From positions 1 through 38,099 of the forward strand of contig JASLXG010000135.1 in NCBI GenBank assembly GCA_030740435.1: 38,099 nt of DNA, given 5' to 3'. The translations under genes and the position numbers were made by a program. Of the stretch, positions 1 to 13,139 are shown piece by piece. This DNA is from Alphaproteobacteria bacterium (GTDB lineage Bacteria; Pseudomonadota; Alphaproteobacteria; UBA2966). Positions within the stretch are counted from its first letter, which is position 1; every line of letters starts with the position of its first letter. Under the pieces are notes generated by a model, which worked only from the letters and a program-made list of their open reading frames with translations, was not told where the DNA came from and ran no database searches.

Positions 1-31
1 ACGAAACGTCCAATCCGGCATAGTACTTCAT
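1..31 (-). CDS. IS110-family transposase, N-terminal fragment cut by the window edge
   Basis: Reading leftwards from an ATG at 31, the ten visible codons give MKYYAGLDVS. This matches the usual start of IS110-family (DEDD) transposases, in which the Asp of the GLDVS motif is the first acidic catalytic residue. A strong ribosome binding site (AAGGAGAG) lies about six bases upstream of the ATG, which supports a real start. Everything downstream is outside the window, so it cannot be known whether the element is complete. Roughly 230 bases separate this start from the end of lpdA. They contain no gene I recognise and probably include the element's upstream end and the lpdA 3' region. The family call rests on only ten residues plus the RBS. 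Confidence 0.6.
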   Translation of the reverse strand, partial: MKYYAGLDVS

Positions 32-262
32 GGCTGCTCTCCTTAACGCTTCTTGTGGCTGGAACATCCAGACCACGTTCCAAAAGCTCGGAGAGTAGCC
101 ACCCTCAGCGCCGATTACCCCATCTCTGTGGTCAATTCTCCCTGCTTCAAGTGGCTGGGCACTCGAAGATGTGCGCCTGCATTGGCATCAAGGGGGAGGG
201 GGACACTTTTCTTCACAGGCTCTGCGGCGGAAATGATGGTGCGAGACCTTGCCGACCCCGCC

Positions 263-1666
263 TCAGGCGTGGATCACCCGTCCGCCGGCGTCGAGCGCCG
301 CCTCCTTGAGCGCCTCGGCCAGCGTCGGGTGGGCGTGGCAGATCCGCGCCACGTCCTCGGCCGCGCCGCCAAACGCCATCACCGCCACGGCTTCGTGGAT
401 CAGCGTGCCGGCGTCGGGCCCCAGGATGTGGACACCCAGGATGCGGTCCGTCTTGGCATCGGCCAGGACTTTTACAAAGCCGTCGGTCTCGCCGAGACAA
501 CGGGCGTAGCCGTTGGCCGAAAAGGCGAATTTTCCCTTGCTGTAGTCGACGCCGGCCTCTTTCAAGGCCTCCTCCGTCTGGCCCACGCCGGCACCCTGGG
601 GCGAGGTGTAGATGACGCCGGGCACCAGATCGTAATCGACGTGGCCGGCCTGGCCGGCCATGGTCTCGACGCAGGCCACGCCGTCCTCCTCGGCCTTGTG
701 GGCCAGCATGGGGCCCCGGACTACGTCGCCGATGGCGAAGACCCCGTCGACGTTGGTGGCAAAGCCGCCATCGATACCGATGAAGCCCTGGGCATCGCGG
801 GCCACGCCCAGCTCGTCCAGGCCCAGGCCGTCGGTGAAGGGCCGGCGGCCGACCGATACCAGCACCACGTCGCAGTCGATTTTTTCTGCGTCGCCGCCTT
901 TTACCGGCTCCAGGCTCAGCGTGACTTTGTTTTTCAAAGCCTTGGCGGCCGTCACCTTGGCGCCCAGCTTGAAGGTCATGCCCTGTTTCTTGAGGCTGCG
1001 CTGCAGCGTCTTGGCTATCTCCAGATCCAAGGGCGGCGTGATGCGGTCGAGGAACTCGACGACGGTCACCTGCGAGCCCAGCCGGCGCCAAACCGAGCCC
1101 AGTTCCAGGCCGATGAAGCCGGCCCCGATGACCACCAGGCGTTTCGGTACTTTTTTCAGTGCCAGCGCGCCGGTCGAGGAAACGATCTGCTTTTCGTCGA
1201 CCTCGACGCCGGCCAGCGGCGAGACATCGGAGCCCGTGGCGATGATTATTTTCCCGGCGGCCAGCGTCTGTTCGCTTTTGCCGCTTTTGACCGCCACTTT
1301 GCCCGGCGCCGCGATACGCGCCGTGCCCTCGATGTGCGCCACCTTGTTTTTCTTGAAAAGGTAGGCCACGCCCGCGGTGAGGTCGCCGACGATCTTTTCC
1401 TTGCGCCCCATCAGTGCCTTGAGGTCGAGGCTGACTTGGGCCTTGATGCCGTGGTCGGCAAAACCGTGGCTGGCCTCGGCGAACAACTCCGACGAGCGCA
1501 ACAAGGCCTTCGAGGGGATGCAGCCGACATTCAGGCAGGTGCCGCCAAGGGCTGCGCGCTTTTCCACGCAGGCCACCGTCATGCCGAGTTGGGCGGCACG
1601 GATGGCGGCCACGTAGCCGCCCGGGCCGCCGCCGATGACCACCAGGTCGTAGGAATTCTCGCTCAT
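263..1666 (-). CDS. lpdA: Dihydrolipoyl dehydrogenase (E3)
   Basis: E3 flavoprotein that reoxidises the dihydrolipoyl group of the 2-oxoglutarate dehydrogenase complex and passes electrons through FAD to NAD+. The protein is 467 residues, normal for the family. An FAD Rossmann motif (GGGPGG) lies at about residues 12-17. The redox disulfide motif GGTCLNVGC has Cys44 and Cys49. A second nucleotide-binding motif (GAGFIG) sits near 180, and the C-terminal catalytic motif HPTLAE has His446 and Glu451. The ATG at 1666 was chosen because homologous sequence begins there; the frame stays open further upstream but runs into sucB. It starts 17 bases after the sucB stop and is the last gene of the TCA block, so this E3 is probably dedicated to that complex, although it could also serve pyruvate dehydrogenase. 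I saw no convincing terminator after it. Confidence 0.96.
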   Translation of the reverse strand: MSENSYDLVVIGGGPGGYVAAIRAAQLGMTVACVEKRAALGGTCLNVGCIPSKALLRSSELFAEASHGFADHGIKAQVSLDLKALMGRKEKIVGDLTAGVAYLFKKNKVAHIEGTARIAAPGKVAVKSGKSEQTLAAGKIIIATGSDVSPLAGVEVDEKQIVSSTGALALKKVPKRLVVIGAGFIGLELGSVWRRLGSQVTVVEFLDRITPPLDLEIAKTLQRSLKKQGMTFKLGAKVTAAKALKNKVTLSLEPVKGGDAEKIDCDVVLVSVGRRPFTDGLGLDELGVARDAQGFIGIDGGFATNVDGVFAIGDVVRGPMLAHKAEEDGVACVETMAGQAGHVDYDLVPGVIYTSPQGAGVGQTEEALKEAGVDYSKGKFAFSANGYARCLGETDGFVKVLADAKTDRILGVHILGPDAGTLIHEAVAVMAFGGAAEDVARICHAHPTLAEALKEAALDAGGRVIHA

Positions 1667-1683
1667 GCTTGCGCCCCGCCCCA

Positions 1684-2912
1684 CTAGAGATCGAGCAAAA
1701 TTCGTTGCGGATCCTCGATGCACTCCTTGACCCGGACCAGGAAGGTCACGGCCTCGCGGCCGTCGACGATGCGGTGGTCGTAGCTCAGCGCCAGGTACAT
1801 CATGGGCCGCACCTCGACGGCATCACCCACCGCCATGGGCCGGGGCTGGATCTTGTGCATGCCCAGGATGCCGGACTGCGGCGGGTTGAGGATGGGCGTC
1901 GACAGCAGCGAGCCGTAGACGCCGCCGTTGGTGATGGTGAAGGTGCCGCCCGACATCTCATCCAAGGTGAGTTTGCCATCGCGGGCGCGGCGGCCGAGTT
2001 CGCCGATTTCGGTCTCGACGTCTGCAAAACTCTTTTCGTCGGCATCGCGCAGCACCGGCACCACCAGGCCCTGAGGCGTGCCCACGGCGACACCGATGTC
2101 GTAGTAGTTCTTGTAGACCAGGTCGTCGCCCTCGATCTCGGCGTTGACGGCCGGGATCTCTTGCAGCGCCACGACGCAGGCCTTGAGGAAAAAGGACATG
2201 AAGCCCAGCCGCACGCCGTGGCGTTTTTCGAAGTCGTCGCGGTAGTCGCGCCTGAGCGCCATCACCGCCGACATGTCGGCCTCGTTGAAGGTGGTCAGCA
2301 TGGCGGCCGTGTTCTGGGCCGCCTTGAGGCGTTCGGCGATGGTGCGCCTGAGCCGCGTCATGCGCACCCGTTCCTCGCGCTCGGCCCGGGGCCGGGGGCC
2401 TGAGGGCGCGGCCGGCGCGGCCGGCGTGGCCGGCGCAGGAGCCGCCGCCTTGGCCTCGATGAACTGCAGCACGTCGCCCTTGGTCAAGCGCCCGCCCTTG
2501 CCCGTGCCGCTGATGGCGGCGGGATCCAGGGAATGTTCCTCGACCAGCTTGCGCACGGCCGGCGACAAAGGTGGCGCGGCCACTGGCTCAGCCACTGGGG
2601 CGGCCGCCTCGGCGGCGGGCGGGTCTGGTTTGACGACTTCGGGTTGCGCCGCCGCCGGCGCCACCGCCGCCACCTCGCCCTCGGCGATGACGCCCAACAG
2701 CGCCCCCACCTCGACCGTGGCATCGACCTCGGCGGCTATCTCGGCCAGGCTTCCCGAGGCCGTGGCATAGACCTCGAGCGAGACCTTGTCGGTCTCCAGC
2801 TCCAACAGCGGCTCGTCGGCGACGACGCTGTCGCCCACCGCCTTGAACCACTTCGCCACCGTCGCCTCGGTTATCGATTCGCCGAGGCTGGGAACCCTTA
2901 TTTCCGTTGCCA

Positions 2913-2913
<1 letters not shown>
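1684..2913 (-). CDS. sucB: Dihydrolipoyl succinyltransferase, E2 of 2-oxoglutarate dehydrogenase
   Basis: E2 core enzyme that transfers the succinyl group from the lipoyl arm to CoA. The 409-residue protein shows the standard order. A single lipoyl domain covers residues 1-76, with the lipoylated Lys43 in the motif ETDKVSLE. An Ala/Pro-rich linker follows, then a peripheral subunit-binding domain (about 112-150, [15 protein letters not shown]). The C-terminal catalytic domain ends with SYDHRIVDG, which carries the catalytic His and Asp. One lipoyl domain together with the succinyltransferase-type C-terminus favours SucB over the pyruvate dehydrogenase E2. The start ATG overlaps the sucA stop in a TAATG junction, indicating translational coupling. 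lpdA follows after 17 bases. Confidence 0.96.
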
Positions 2914-5780
<2,867 letters not shown>

Positions 5781-5814
5781 CCCCCCCTCGCTTGAGACCC
5801 AGCGGCCCCCCGGC

Positions 5815-6683
<869 letters not shown>

Positions 6684-6684
<1 letters not shown>

Positions 6685-7853
6685 TACTTGGCCTCCTTGA
6701 CCGCTTTGACCACCTTTTCGGCGGCGTCGCCGAGATCGTCACCGGACAGGATGGGCAGGCCTGAATCAGCCAGTATCTGCTTGCCCAGATCGACGTTGGT
6801 GCCTTCCAGGCGGACCACCAGGGGCACGCCGATGCTAACCTCCTTGGCCGCCGCCACGATGCCCTCGGCAATCACGTCGCAACGCATGATGCCGCCGAAG
6901 ATGTTCACCAGAATTCCTTCGACGTTGGGGTCGGAAAGAATGATCTTGAAGGCTTCGGTGACGCGGTCGCGGTCGGCGCCGCCGCCGACGTCGAGAAAGT
7001 TGGCCGGCGACCCGCCATAGAGCTTGATGATGTCCATGGTGGCCATGGCCAGGCCGGCCCCGTTGACCATGCAGCCGATGGAGCCGTCGAGCTTGATGTA
7101 GCTGAGCTCGTGTTCGGCGGCCTCGAGCTCGGCCGGGTCCTCTTCGCTCTCGTCGCGCAAGTCAGCGATGTCGGGCCGGCGGTAAAGCGCGTTGTCGTCG
7201 AAGTTCATCTTGGCATCCAGCGCCATCACCTCGCCCGCCTTGGTGACCACCAGCGGGTTGATCTCGATGAGGCTGGCATCGGTCTCGCTGAAGGCGCTGT
7301 AGAGCGCCATCAGGAACTTGACCGCGGCGCCCACCTGCTTGCCCTCGAGCTCCAGGCCGAAGGCGATGCGCCGCGCGTGAAAGGCCTGCAGCCCGGTGGC
7401 CGGATCGATGGAGACGAACTGGATCTTCTCGGGCGTCTTGGCCGCCACCTCCTCGATGTCCATGCCGCCCTCGGTCGAGGCCATGATGGTCACCCGGCTG
7501 GTGCCGCGGTCGATCAGCATGCTGAGGTAGAGCTCGCGGGCGATGTCGCAGCCCTGCTCGATATAGACGCGCTTGACCTCCTTGCCTGCCGGGCCGGTTT
7601 GGTGCGTGACCAGGGTCATGCCCAGGATGTCGTGGGCCGCCTGCGTGGCCTCGTCGAGCGACTTGACGACCTTGACGCCGCCGCCCTTGCCGCGGCCGCC
7701 GGCGTGGATCTGGGCCTTGACCACCCAGACCGGGCCGCCCAGTTCCTCGGCCGCCGCCCGGGCCTCGTCGACGGTGAAGGCCACCCGGCCCTCGGGCACG
7801 ACGACGCCGTATTTGGCGAACAGCTCCTTGGCCTGGTGTTCGTGAATGTTCAT
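6684..7853 (-). CDS. sucC: Succinyl-CoA synthetase beta subunit
   Basis: ATP-grasp beta subunit that binds nucleotide and succinate and pairs with SucD. The protein is 389 residues, very close to the family norm. It starts [16 protein letters not shown], the conserved N-terminus, and ends with the [15 protein letters not shown] region of the ligase domain. The frame is open well upstream of 7853, but that stretch is antisense-type composition overlapping mdh, so the ATG at 7853 is taken. It lies 29 bases downstream of the mdh stop and overlaps sucD by one base. Confidence 0.96.
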
Positions 7854-7882
7854 GGCTTCCCCCGGGCGGTCTCGGGCCGCGA

Positions 7883-8986
<1,104 letters not shown>

Positions 8987-9038
8987 CTACCTAGCGCGAA
9001 TCGTCAGGCGCCGCAAGGCCGCAGGCGCGGCGGGGCGG

Positions 9039-9590
9039 TCAGGAATCGGTTTTGCCGCCATGATGTTCCTTGTGGTTCATCTTGTGATGCTTGTCGTGCT
9101 CGTGCCCGCCGCCCTTGTGCATGTCATCGTGGTGCTGCCCGCCCATGGCGCCGACGGCCAAGATGGGTACCGTGATTTCGACCCGCCCGGCCTTCTCGAA
9201 GGTCAGCACGAGCGCCAACTCGCCGCCCTTTTCCAGCGGTGCCACCAGCTTCATCAGCATCACGTGCAGGCCGCCGGGCCGGAAGACCACAGGGGCGCCG
9301 GGCGGCACCTCGACGGCTTTGATTCGCCTCATGCGCATGACGCCCTCTTTCGAAACGTGGGTGTGGAACTGGGCCTTGGCCGCGGCCGGGGTTTCCACCG
9401 CCACCAGGCGGTCGGCTTTGCTCCCGAGATTATGCACGGTTATGTAGGCGGCGCCGTTCCGCGCCATCTTGCCGGCCGAGGCCCGGGCCCAGGCGTGCCC
9501 CACCATGATCTCGCCGGCCTGCCATTCGGCGGCCAGGGCCGAGGGCGTGATGGCGGCGAGAAGCAACAGGGCATAGACGGCTCGAAACAT
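9039..9590 (-). CDS. Periplasmic copper chaperone PCu(A)C family, His-rich tail
   Basis: Predicted secreted copper chaperone of the PCu(A)C (formerly DUF461) family, which delivers copper to cytochrome oxidase. The 183-residue precursor has a signal peptide (about residues 1-20, ending SALA-AE). The Cu-binding signature is visible: His76/His78, Met85/Met87, then the HVML motif (His109, Met111, Met113). Residues 149-183 form an extra tail with ten histidines plus Met and Asp/Glu, likely a second metal-binding segment. The ATG at 9590 has AAGGAGAA upstream, and the signal peptide begins there; an upstream in-frame start would bury it. Divergent from htpG across about 110 bases. It could cooperate with the cytochrome c maturation genes elsewhere in the window, but that is inference. 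Confidence 0.88.
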   Translation of the reverse strand: MFRAVYALLLLAAITPSALAAEWQAGEIMVGHAWARASAGKMARNGAAYITVHNLGSKADRLVAVETPAAAKAQFHTHVSKEGVMRMRRIKAVEVPPGAPVVFRPGGLHVMLMKLVAPLEKGGELALVLTFEKAGRVEITVPILAVGAMGGQHHDDMHKGGGHEHDKHHKMNHKEHHGGKTDS

Positions 9591-9699
9591 CGAAATTCTC
9601 CTTGGGGCAGTCGGCCCCCCTTGAATTACCCCCGATGGTGAACATATTGTCCGCCAAACCGGCAAAACCAACAGTTCATTTCGCGAGGGCTTGTCCGCC

Positions 9700-11586
9700 A
9701 TGGTTCAGGAGACACGCAGTTTCGAGGCCGAAGTCACCAAGCTTCTGCACATCGTCGCCAATTCGCTCTACAGCGACAAGGAAACCTTCCTGCGCGAGTT
9801 GATCTCGAATTCCTCCGACGCCTGCGACCGGCTGCGCTATGCCGCCATCACCGATCCCGATCTGTCGGCCGACGACCCCGACCTGCGCATCACCATCAAC
9901 GTCGACAAGAAAGCCCGCAAGGTCACGGTGTCGGACAACGGCATCGGCATGAACCACGACGAATTGATCGACAACCTGGGCACCATCGCGCGCTCGGGCA
10001 CCTCGGCCTTCATGAACCACCTGAGCGGCGACGACAACAAGGACGTGGCCCTGATCGGCCAGTTCGGCGTCGGCTTCTATTCCTCGTTCACCGTTTCCGA
10101 CCACGTCGAGGTGATCAGCCGCAAGGCCGGCGAGGACCAGGCCTGGCGCTGGTCCTCGGACGGCCAGGGCAGCTACGAGGTGGCCGAGGCCGACCGTGCC
10201 GGCCGCGGCACCGACGTGGTGCTGACCATCCGTAAGGCGGAGAAGGATTTCGTCGAGGCGGCGCGTCTGCACCACATCATCAAGCGCTTCTCCGACCACA
10301 TCGCCATTCCCATCCGCTTCGCCGACGGCGTCGCCGACAGCCCGCTGGCGGCGGGCGAGAAATTGAACGAGGCCTCGGCGCTGTGGACACGGCCGAAGAA
10401 GGACATAACGGCCGAGCAGTACACCGAGTTCTACCGCCACTCCGCCCACAGCTACGACGAACCCTGGCTCACGCTGCATGCCCGGGCCGAGGGCAAGATC
10501 GAATACACGCTCCTGTTGTTCGTGCCTTCGGCCCGGCCCTTCGATCTCTTCAGCGCCGAGCGCCGGCACCGGCTCAAGCTTTACGTCAAGCGGGTCTTCA
10601 TCACCGATGATCTCGAAGGCCTGTTGCCGCCCTGGCTGCGCTTCGTACAGGGCATCGTCGACGCCGAGGACCTGCCGCTCAACATCAGCCGCGAGGTGCT
10701 GCAATCGAGCCCGCTGGTGACGCGCATTTCGAAGGCCCTGGTCAAGCGGGTGCTGAACGAGCTGACCAAGAAGGCCGAGAAGAAGCCCGAGGAATTCGCC
10801 AGCTTCTGGGAAAACTTCGGCGCCGTCGTCAAGGAGGGCATTTACGAGGACCCCGACCGGCGCGAGGCGCTGCTCAAGCTGGCCCGCTTCCGCAGCACGC
10901 GTTCGGGCGATGGCCTGACCGGGCTTTCCGACTATGTGGCGGGCATGGCCGAGGGCCAGAAGTCGATCTTCTACATCACCGGCGATGATCTCGAAGCGTT
11001 GCGCAAGAGTCCGCAGATCGAGGGCTTCGCCGCCCGCGGCGTCGAAGTGCTGCTGCTGACCGACCCGGTCGACGATTTCTGGATCGCCTCGGGCTTCGAA
11101 TTCGAGGGCCACGCCTTCAAGTCGATCACCCGGGGCGACGCCGAGTTCGACGAGATCAAGGCGCCCGAGGACAAGCCGGACGAAGCCGAGGCCGCCGACG
11201 AAGGTGCCATCTCGACCTTGATAGCGCATCTCAAACTGACGCTGGGCGAGGCCGTCAAGGACGTGCGCACCACCGACCGCCTGACCGACAGCCCGGTCTG
11301 CCTGGTGGCCGACGACCAGGATATCGACATGCATCTGGCCAGGCTTTTGAAGGCTCAGGGCCAGTCTATTCCCCAAAGCCCGCGGGTGTTGGAGCTCAAT
11401 CCCCGGCACGATCTGGTGAAGTCCCTGGCCACCGCCTCGACCAAGGATGGCGCCAGCGAATCGCTGGCCGACGCCGCCTTCCTGCTGCTCGACCAGGCCC
11501 GCATCATCGAGGGCGAAATCCCCGAAGACCCGGCCGCCTTCTCGCGCCGCCTGGCCGACGTCATGGCGCGGGGAATTGGATCCTAA
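9700..11586 (+). CDS. htpG: Molecular chaperone HtpG (Hsp90)
   Basis: Cytosolic ATP-dependent Hsp90 chaperone. The 628-residue protein is the normal bacterial length. The GHKL ATPase domain shows LISNSSDACDRLR (about 34-46), DNGIGM (about 80) and GQFGVGFYS (about 121-129), followed by the middle domain (DLPLNISREVLQ) and a C-terminal dimerisation domain. The ATG at 9700 is preferred to an in-frame TTG at 9691, because the GAGGG at 9684-9688 is too close to the TTG but about eleven bases from the ATG. The gene is convergent with the nitroreductase, and the two stop codons overlap (11583-11586), leaving no room for a separate terminator between them. Confidence 0.97.
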   Translation: MVQETRSFEAEVTKLLHIVANSLYSDKETFLRELISNSSDACDRLRYAAITDPDLSADDPDLRITINVDKKARKVTVSDNGIGMNHDELIDNLGTIARSGTSAFMNHLSGDDNKDVALIGQFGVGFYSSFTVSDHVEVISRKAGEDQAWRWSSDGQGSYEVAEADRAGRGTDVVLTIRKAEKDFVEAARLHHIIKRFSDHIAIPIRFADGVADSPLAAGEKLNEASALWTRPKKDITAEQYTEFYRHSAHSYDEPWLTLHARAEGKIEYTLLLFVPSARPFDLFSAERRHRLKLYVKRVFITDDLEGLLPPWLRFVQGIVDAEDLPLNISREVLQSSPLVTRISKALVKRVLNELTKKAEKKPEEFASFWENFGAVVKEGIYEDPDRREALLKLARFRSTRSGDGLTGLSDYVAGMAEGQKSIFYITGDDLEALRKSPQIEGFAARGVEVLLLTDPVDDFWIASGFEFEGHAFKSITRGDAEFDEIKAPEDKPDEAEAADEGAISTLIAHLKLTLGEAVKDVRTTDRLTDSPVCLVADDQDIDMHLARLLKAQGQSIPQSPRVLELNPRHDLVKSLATASTKDGASESLADAAFLLLDQARIIEGEIPEDPAAFSRRLADVMARGIGS

Positions 11587-12254
11587 AAACCGCTGAAAGT
11601 AGCGAATTCCTCGAGCGGCGCGCGTTCGGTGGGGAAGTTGTTTTCCGGCGCCCCGGTGTCGGCGTAGCCCAACGACATGCCGCACATGACGATTTCCAAC
11701 TCGCTCACGCCCACCACCTCACGGGCGATCTTGTGGTAGAGCGCGAAGGCACCCTGGGCACAGGTGTCGAGGCCCTCGGCCCGGGCCAGCAGCATGACGT
11801 TCTGGATGAACATGCCGACGTCGAACCATGAGCCCACGCCCATGTCGCGGTCGATGGTGAAGAGCAAGCCGACGGGGGCGCCGAAAAAGGTGTAGTTGCG
11901 GCCGAATTGGGCCCACATGGCTTCGCGGTCGCCCTTGGGGATGCCAATGGTGCTGTAGAGCAGTTTGCCCACGGTGCGGCGACGCTGATCGTAGGGTTCG
12001 CGCCATTCTTCGGGATAGTCCTGGTATTCGGCGACGTACAAATGATCTTCGACCTCGCGCGCCGCCAGGATGGCCTGGCTGAAACGCTCCTTGGTCTCGC
12101 CCGCCACCACGTGCACTTTCCAGGGTTGCAGGTTGCCGCTCGAAGGCGCCCGCACCGCCGCCTCGATAATGCGCTCGACGGTGCCAAGCGGCACCGGTGT
12201 GGGCAGGAATGCCCGCACCGAGTGCCGGCTGGTTATTGCTTCGACGACGTCCAT
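11583..12254 (-). CDS. Nitroreductase-family FMN oxidoreductase
   Basis: Nitroreductase-fold protein of 223 residues, expected to bind FMN and to reduce nitro- or quinone-type substrates with NAD(P)H. The substrate is not identifiable from sequence. The N-terminal FMN phosphate-binding motif is SRHSVRAF (9-16), and APSSGNLQPWKV (36-47) is the second conserved block. A C-terminal GYADTGAPENNF segment matches the usual FMN-contacting end. I placed the start at the ATG at 12254, where family similarity begins; the frame extends 21 codons upstream to 12317 without a better ribosome binding site. It follows the DUF1223 gene by 78 bases on the same strand, so it may be the last gene of the acnA group. 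Confidence 0.88.
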   Translation of the reverse strand: MDVVEAITSRHSVRAFLPTPVPLGTVERIIEAAVRAPSSGNLQPWKVHVVAGETKERFSQAILAAREVEDHLYVAEYQDYPEEWREPYDQRRRTVGKLLYSTIGIPKGDREAMWAQFGRNYTFFGAPVGLLFTIDRDMGVGSWFDVGMFIQNVMLLARAEGLDTCAQGAFALYHKIAREVVGVSELEIVMCGMSLGYADTGAPENNFPTERAPLEEFATFSGF

Positions 12255-12332
12255 TTGACCCAGGCTCCGAACTGTTGTTTCGGGCCCTAATCGAGCGTCT
12301 TGCGCCCGGTTTGTCAAATTTGGCTGTTGCCG

Positions 12333-13082
12333 CTAGCCGCCGAATTCGAGCTTCACCGCCCCCAGGATGGGACCGCCCTCGGCCTCCTGCACGATGACGA
12401 CGCAGCCGTCGCGGCCATTGGCCTTTGATGCCTTAATATCGGTCTCCAGCTCGGTGGCGCCGCCCTCCCAGTGGCCCAGCCTTTTCAGGCTGCGCACCAC
12501 GTTGTGGTAGTCGAGGGTGCGGCCACGGTTCTCGCCACGCCGGATGGCCACCTTGTGGCGCCGGTCGTATTCGACCAGCCAGACGATGGCCGGACGCGAC
12601 ACCTGACCGGGCGCGATATTGATCTTGAGGCCGCCCTCGGGCGTGGCCGTCAGCCGTAACTCCGAGGCACTGCCGACGCTCAGGCCGTCGATGGCGGCAA
12701 GTACGGCCTGGCGTTGCGATCCCACGACGTGGCTGCGGCCGCTGATCACCATCTGCGGCGTGTAGACGTAGCGCTGGCTGAGCGTGCGGCCGTAGGCGCG
12801 CTGGCGGGCCGTGGTGTCGGGCGTGGCGAAGGTGTCCTTCCAGCCGATGTAGTCCCAGTAATCGATGTGGTAGCTGAGCGCGATGATGTCGTCGCGCTGG
12901 GCCAGCTCGCCAAGGAAGACATCGGCCGGCGGACAGGAGGAGCAGCCCTGCGAGGTGAAGAGCTCGACCACCGTCGGGGACTGCTGGGCTCGGGCGCCAG
13001 ACAGACCCAGCCCCGCGACCAACATGAGGGCGGCGAGGAAGAGACCGAGCGGGCGATGCGATGAGCGACAAAACATCACCAT
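12333..13082 (-). CDS. Secreted DUF1223 thioredoxin-like protein
   Basis: Exported protein of the DUF1223 family, which has a thioredoxin-like fold and unknown physiological role. The 249-residue precursor starts with a signal peptide (about 1-32, ending ARA). It has the motif LFTSQGCSSCPPAD with Cys47 and Cys50, the characteristic CxxC of the family. SYHIDYWDYIGWKDTF is another conserved block. The start could be either ATG at 13082 or 13076 (two codons apart); neither has a strong ribosome binding site. DUF1223 genes are commonly found next to acnA in alphaproteobacteria (recalled, not searched). Here a GMC oxidoreductase gene lies between them. A thiol redox role in the periplasm is plausible but unproven. 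Confidence 0.86.
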   Translation of the reverse strand: MVMFCRSSHRPLGLFLAALMLVAGLGLSGARAQQSPTVVELFTSQGCSSCPPADVFLGELAQRDDIIALSYHIDYWDYIGWKDTFATPDTTARQRAYGRTLSQRYVYTPQMVISGRSHVVGSQRQAVLAAIDGLSVGSASELRLTATPEGGLKINIAPGQVSRPAIVWLVEYDRRHKVAIRRGENRGRTLDYHNVVRSLKRLGHWEGGATELETDIKASKANGRDGCVVIVQEAEGGPILGAVKLEFGG

Positions 13083-13139
13083 GCTGGCTTACGGGAGGCC
13101 GGCTTCACAAGCGAATCACTTGTCGGTGAGATATCCGCC

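Noticed and set aside
53-1687. Plus-strand open frame opposite lpdA
   Set aside because: Antisense to an intact lipoamide dehydrogenase; the apparent start lies in the IS110 upstream region and lacks a ribosome binding site.
9005-9038. GC-rich partial palindromes downstream of the copper chaperone gene
   Set aside because: Stems are only about five base pairs and no T-run follows, so a terminator cannot be supported.
9676-11685. 669-codon minus-strand frame opposite htpG
   Set aside because: htpG is unmistakable on the plus strand, and the antisense product is low-complexity, rich in His, Gly and Val, without domains.
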